Assembly: GCA_013812505.1 (NCBI GenBank)
Contig: JACCTH010000044.1
Coordinates: forward strand, 1-64,000
DNA length: 64,000 bases
Reading direction: 5' to 3'
Origin: Acidimicrobiia bacterium
GTDB taxonomy: Bacteria > Actinomycetota > Acidimicrobiia > Spongiisociales > ZC4RG35
This document shows, one piece after another, positions 61,252 to 64,000 of the stretch. Each line of letters opens with the position of its first letter. Position 1 is the stretch's first letter. The notes beneath the pieces were generated by a model, which saw nothing but the letters and a program-made list of their open reading frames with translations, did no database searches and had not been told where the DNA came from. The position numbers and the translations under genes are program-made.

Positions 61252-62017
61252 GGGAACGCACCTGCTCGAGCAGCCGCTCGGTGACCTGGGCGGCGATCTC
61301 AGTCACTTCCGGCGAGTCAAGGCGGCGCGGTCGCAGAAGGTCGACATCGAACTCGTCGACCACGCGTCCCGGCCGGCTCGACAACAACACAACCCGATCG
61401 CCGAGCCGCACCGCTTCGCGTACATCATGGGTGACGAAGATGACCGTGAGCCCGGCCTCCTGCCAAATCCGTTCGAGCTCATCGTGGAGCACGGTGCGGG
61501 TCATGGCATCGAGCGCTCCGAAAGGCTCGTCCATGAGCAGGATGTCGGCATCTTGGGCAAGCGTTCTCGCCAAAGCCGTACGTTGTTGCATCCCGCCGCT
61601 CAGCTCATGGGGCCGACTCTTACCAAAGTCTTCGAGATGGACGATTCGAAGCAGCTCTTGCACCCGGCTCCGATCGGGACGGGCCTTACGAAAGCGCATC
61701 GCCGTTTCGATGTTTCGCTCAACTGTCAGCCAGGGGAACAATGCGGGCTCTTGGAACATGAGCCCTACTCGACCCTTGGCAGCAATCGATCCTTTGTCGA
61801 TCCGGTAGATGCCAGCGATCAGATTGAGGAGCGTGCTCTTCCCGCAGCCCGACGCCCCGACGAGGCATACGAACTCGCCTCGGCGGATCGAAAGGGACAC
61901 GTCCTCGAGGGCAGCGACCGCCGAGTGGCCATCGCCGTAGGTCTTGGAAACTCCGAGAACCTCGACCGCCCGGTCTGTTGCTCGCGCCGACTCCGTCACA
62001 CGCACTGCCGCGGTCAT
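61244..62017 (-). CDS. ssuB: ABC transporter ATP-binding protein, sulfonate/nitrate/taurine type
   Basis: The 257-residue nucleotide-binding subunit has Walker A GASGCGKSTLL, the Q loop in MFQEPALFPW, signature LSGGMQQR, Walker B ILLMDEPFGALD and the H-loop VTHDVREA. These fit the SsuB/TauB/NrtD group, which works with an SsuC-type permease. It starts in an ATGA overlap with the binding-protein gene. Confidence 0.93.
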   Translation of the reverse strand: MTAAVRVTESARATDRAVEVLGVSKTYGDGHSAVAALEDVSLSIRRGEFVCLVGASGCGKSTLLNLIAGIYRIDKGSIAAKGRVGLMFQEPALFPWLTVERNIETAMRFRKARPDRSRVQELLRIVHLEDFGKSRPHELSGGMQQRTALARTLAQDADILLMDEPFGALDAMTRTVLHDELERIWQEAGLTVIFVTHDVREAVRLGDRVVLLSSRPGRVVDEFDVDLLRPRRLDSPEVTEIAAQVTERLLEQVRSHV

Positions 62018-63033
62018 GACGACACCTCAACGCGTCCGAGCGGGGCGAGGATCTCGTTGAGCGCTTCGAGCGCGTAGATGCCATCGAGATCGAAGGGCTC
62101 GAGTAGCCCGACAGCTTCGGCGTTAGCAGCCGACTGACGAAGTGAGCTGGCGAGCGGGTCCAGGGTGAAGGTCAGGTTCGCCCAGGCACCGGTCATCACC
62201 TCCGGGGCCAAACTGCTCCCCGTTAGTGACTCAATGCTGTCGTTGACCACCTGCTGGGCACCGGCGGGGTCCTGTTCGATGGAGTCAACGGCGGACACCA
62301 GTCCGCGCAATATCGCGGCCACCACTTCTGGGTTCGCTTCGAGGAATTCCGTCCGCACTATCAGATGGGTGGTCACGAATGCGCCGTCCGGCCAGAGGTC
62401 TCTTTCGTCGACCAAGATCTCGCCGCCACCCTCCAGGACCAACCGCGTTGCCCACGGTTCGGGCACCCACGCCCCGTCGATGTCACCGCTCACGAACGTC
62501 TCCAGGCTTTGCGAGTTCGACTGCGGAACGATCGAAACGTCGCCCCCTCCTTCGAGATCAGCCGTGACACCGTGCGACAGCAGCCAGGCGCGCAGGGCAA
62601 CGTCCTGAGTGTTGCCAAGTGAAGGAGTTGCCAGCGTCGCTCCGGCGATCTCACCGGAGGCCGCGATCTCGGGGCGTACAACCAACGCCGCTCCTCCCGA
62701 GGTCGTACCGGCGACGATCCGGATCGCAGAGCCATCCGATTGGGCATGAGCGTTGATCGCCGGATTCGGTCCGATGAAAGACATGTCGAGCGCGTCCGCG
62801 AAGAGGGCTTCGACCGCTTCGGTGCCGGCGTTGAAGGTGGAGGTCTCAAGCCGCACCGACCCCAGCTCCTCCTCGAACAACCCCTGTTCAACTCCGATCA
62901 GCGCCGGAGCATGGGTCACGTTGGGGAAATACCCCAGCCTCACGACCTCGACCTCTGATGCCTGTGCTCCCCCGCAGGCGCCCAGGCCGATAGCCAGCGC
63001 CACACCAAGGAATCGAAACCGCCCTTTACCCAT
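62014..63033 (-). CDS. ssuA: ABC substrate-binding lipoprotein, SsuA/NrtA type
   Basis: The 339-residue lipoprotein has a signal peptide ending in the lipobox LGACGG (Cys at about residue 20) and an NMT1/SsuA-like periplasmic-binding fold: VRLGYFPNVTHAPALIGVEQGLFEEELG, MSFIGPNPAI and GAWVPEPWA are typical. It captures aliphatic sulfonates, taurine, nitrate or a similar anion outside the cell. It is the first gene of the operon; the IscR-like palindrome lies 22 bases upstream of its ATG. Confidence 0.9.
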   Translation of the reverse strand: MGKGRFRFLGVALAIGLGACGGAQASEVEVVRLGYFPNVTHAPALIGVEQGLFEEELGSVRLETSTFNAGTEAVEALFADALDMSFIGPNPAINAHAQSDGSAIRIVAGTTSGGAALVVRPEIAASGEIAGATLATPSLGNTQDVALRAWLLSHGVTADLEGGGDVSIVPQSNSQSLETFVSGDIDGAWVPEPWATRLVLEGGGEILVDERDLWPDGAFVTTHLIVRTEFLEANPEVVAAILRGLVSAVDSIEQDPAGAQQVVNDSIESLTGSSLAPEVMTGAWANLTFTLDPLASSLRQSAANAEAVGLLEPFDLDGIYALEALNEILAPLGRVEVSS

Positions 63034-63055
63034 CTGATCCTCCCACTCCCATAAT

Positions 63056-63074
63056 GTCGACTTAAAAAGTCAAC
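63056..63074. promoter_or_regulatory. IscR-like palindromic operator
   Basis: GTCGACTTAAAAAGTCAAC is an imperfect palindrome whose core YYGACT-N5-AGTCRR agrees with the type 1 IscR/Rrf2 site. It is placed in the 97-bp gap between ssuA and the divergent rrf2-like gene, 22 bases from the ssuA start. It is the expected target of the neighbouring Rrf2 regulator. Confidence 0.6.
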
Positions 63075-63130
63075 TTTGTCACCAATCGAAGCTAACCTGT
63101 CGACAAGATGTCGTCAATGCCAAATCGATC

Positions 63131-63601
63131 ATGTGGATAAGCCGGAAGACCGATTACGCGACCCGAGCGGTGCTCGCCCTGGCGATCGCGTCCGGAAGGT
63201 CGCTCAAATCGCACGAAATTGCCGAGAAGACCCACATCCCGCCGTCGTTCTTGGAACAGATCATGGGCCAGCTTCGCGGTGCCGGCATTGTTCGATCGGA
63301 GCGAGGGCCGGGCGGCGGCTACCGGCTCAACCACCCACCGCAGGAAATCACGCTCGAGAGAATCGTCCGAATCTTCCAGGGCCCGCTCGCCCCGATCTCG
63401 TGCGCAACTCGCACGGCGCCCGAGCCATGCCCGATGGAGGTCATGTGCTCGCTCAAGGAAACTTGGGAGGAAGTCCGCGACGCGACGATCGCCATTCTGG
63501 AGAGAACCGACTTCGAAAAGCTCGCGAATCGAGCTGGAGGGCCGTGGCTGGAGATTTCAGATAAGAGACAAAAGACAGAAAGTCTGAAGTCTGAAGTCTG
63601 A
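63131..63601 (+). CDS. Rrf2-family transcriptional regulator with three cysteines
   Basis: The 156-residue protein has the Rrf2 winged helix (ISRKTDYATRAVLALA, HIPPSFLEQIMGQLRGAGIVRSERGPGGGYRL) and three cysteines spaced Cys91-x8-Cys100-x5-Cys106 in the usual cluster-binding loop, so an iron-sulfur cluster sensor (IscR-, NsrR- or CymR-like) is likely. It is divergent from ssuABC. The last dozen residues (TESLKSEV) are encoded by three tandem AGTCTGA heptamers, so the C-terminal tail comes from a repeat. Confidence 0.88.
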   Translation: MWISRKTDYATRAVLALAIASGRSLKSHEIAEKTHIPPSFLEQIMGQLRGAGIVRSERGPGGGYRLNHPPQEITLERIVRIFQGPLAPISCATRTAPEPCPMEVMCSLKETWEEVRDATIAILERTDFEKLANRAGGPWLEISDKRQKTESLKSEV

Positions 63602-63657
63602 TCTTCTGAGCTTTAGCTCAGAAGATCGTGTCTTCGCCCTCGGCGTTAGCCGAGGGC
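63600..63657. terminator. Double hairpin after the Rrf2 gene
   Basis: Two perfect hairpins follow each other: GATCTTCTGAGC-TTTA-GCTCAGAAGATC (63600-63627, 12 bp) and GCCCTCGGC-GTTA-GCCGAGGGC (63636-63657, 9 bp). The second covers the stop of the minus-strand gene. They probably end the two convergent transcripts even though the T runs are missing. Confidence 0.6.
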
Positions 63658-64000
63658 TACGGCCACCGCGCGGTCGAGGGCGTTGGTCCAGCCGCTCGTA
63701 ACCACCGCTGCTCCGGCCGTCACCTCACCGTCGACCGAGGCCAAGACGGTGAGAATCCGCCAGCTGCCGACCTGGTCCAAGCCGATCCACAGAATCTCGG
63801 CATCGGAGTGGCCGGTGAGTTGGGCGCGAGCCTTGCCGACGGCGCGGGCGGCCGCCAGCGGGGTCGGATCGACCAGGTTGATCACCGCTTCGCCGGCCCC
63901 TTTGACCTCGACTCGCAACAGTTGGCCGGCTTCCTCGATCTCCGTCACCAATTCGTCGGCGGCGAACACCCGGCTGAAACCCGGGGTAACAGTCTCCGGA
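63646..64000 (-). CDS. Hypothetical protein, 5' end outside the window
   Basis: The track starts at GTG 63969, but the same frame stays open to the window edge (reading PETVTPGFSRVF before it), so this is probably the C-terminal part of a longer protein. The visible part is soluble alpha/beta (DELVTEIEEAGQLLRVEVKGAG, ILTVLASVDGEVTAG). I do not recognise the family. Confidence 0.55.
   Translation of the reverse strand, partial: PETVTPGFSRVFAADELVTEIEEAGQLLRVEVKGAGEAVINLVDPTPLAAARAVGKARAQLTGHSDAEILWIGLDQVGSWRILTVLASVDGEVTAGAAVVTSGWTNALDRAVAVALG

Noticed and set aside
1-64000. CRISPR array, prophage, integrase or transposase
   Set aside because: No regular spacer array and no phage or recombinase protein was found in any frame; the only repeats are the short families listed.

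Overview
This 64 kb window is GC-rich chromosomal DNA from an Actinomycetota bacterium. An uncultivated lineage near Acidimicrobiia is my best guess, but the class is inference. The evidence is a division cluster that uses sepF and a DivIVA/Wag31 protein with no ftsA, a Tad/Flp locus with the actinobacterial VWA-TadB fusion, paired ArsA-type ATPases, and frequent GTG and TTG starts. MurE carries the DNPR motif of meso-diaminopimelate-adding enzymes. I see no phage, plasmid, CRISPR or transposase gene.

Layout. (1) 1-8.6 kb: an Flp pilin on + with a strong terminator, facing a minus-strand Tad operon (cpaB, tadZ/cpaE, tadA/cpaF, VWA-tadB, tadC, a polytopic membrane protein). (2) 8.8-13.6 kb: rpsA, polA with a coupled small coiled-coil gene, and tRNA-Leu(CAA). 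(3) 13.7-21.7 kb: a minus-strand operon ccdA-trpE-ygfZ-GH13 glucosidase-trpC-trpF-trpB-trpA, tightly overlapped; trpD and trpG are not here. The ORF track truncates trpF because it appears to start at CTG. (4) 21.8-27.9 kb: MFS, MATE, nth, a DMT transporter, a small membrane protein and a tandem ThyX-like protein. (5) 28.1-32.7 kb: a 73-aa protein, two ArsA-type ATPases, a HAD phosphatase, then a decayed tadE/tadG pair with a missing 5' end, a frameshift and an in-frame amber. (6) 32.7-42.2 kb: dnaE, rhomboid, rluD, lspA and a DksA-like gene on minus, and ileS on plus. (7) 42.2-59.5 kb: the division and cell-wall cluster, in transcription order mraZ-rsmH-ftsL-ftsI-murE-mraY-murD-ftsW-murG-murC-murB-ftsQ | ftsZ-pgeF-yggS-sepF-yggT-divIVA. 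murF is absent. A promoter with GTGGG repeats typical of MraZ sites precedes mraZ, and a 13-bp inverted repeat covers the rsmH ribosome-binding region. (8) 59.9-64 kb: an HNH protein, a sulfonate/nitrate/taurine-type ABC transporter (ssuABC-like), a divergent Rrf2 regulator with three cysteines and an IscR-like palindrome between them, and a partial gene at the edge.

The most unusual non-coding signal is a dispersed, AT-richer repeat family with roughly 16-bp terminal inverted repeats (CGWAATTYGTCCYCAC). It has copies or fragments near 0.7, 28.0, 46.4 and 59.7 kb, one of them between ftsQ and ftsZ. Short heptamer arrays also form the ends of two genes. Many genes are joined by 4-nt NTGA stop/start overlaps (ATGA, GTGA, TTGA and one CTGA), which was used to set starts.
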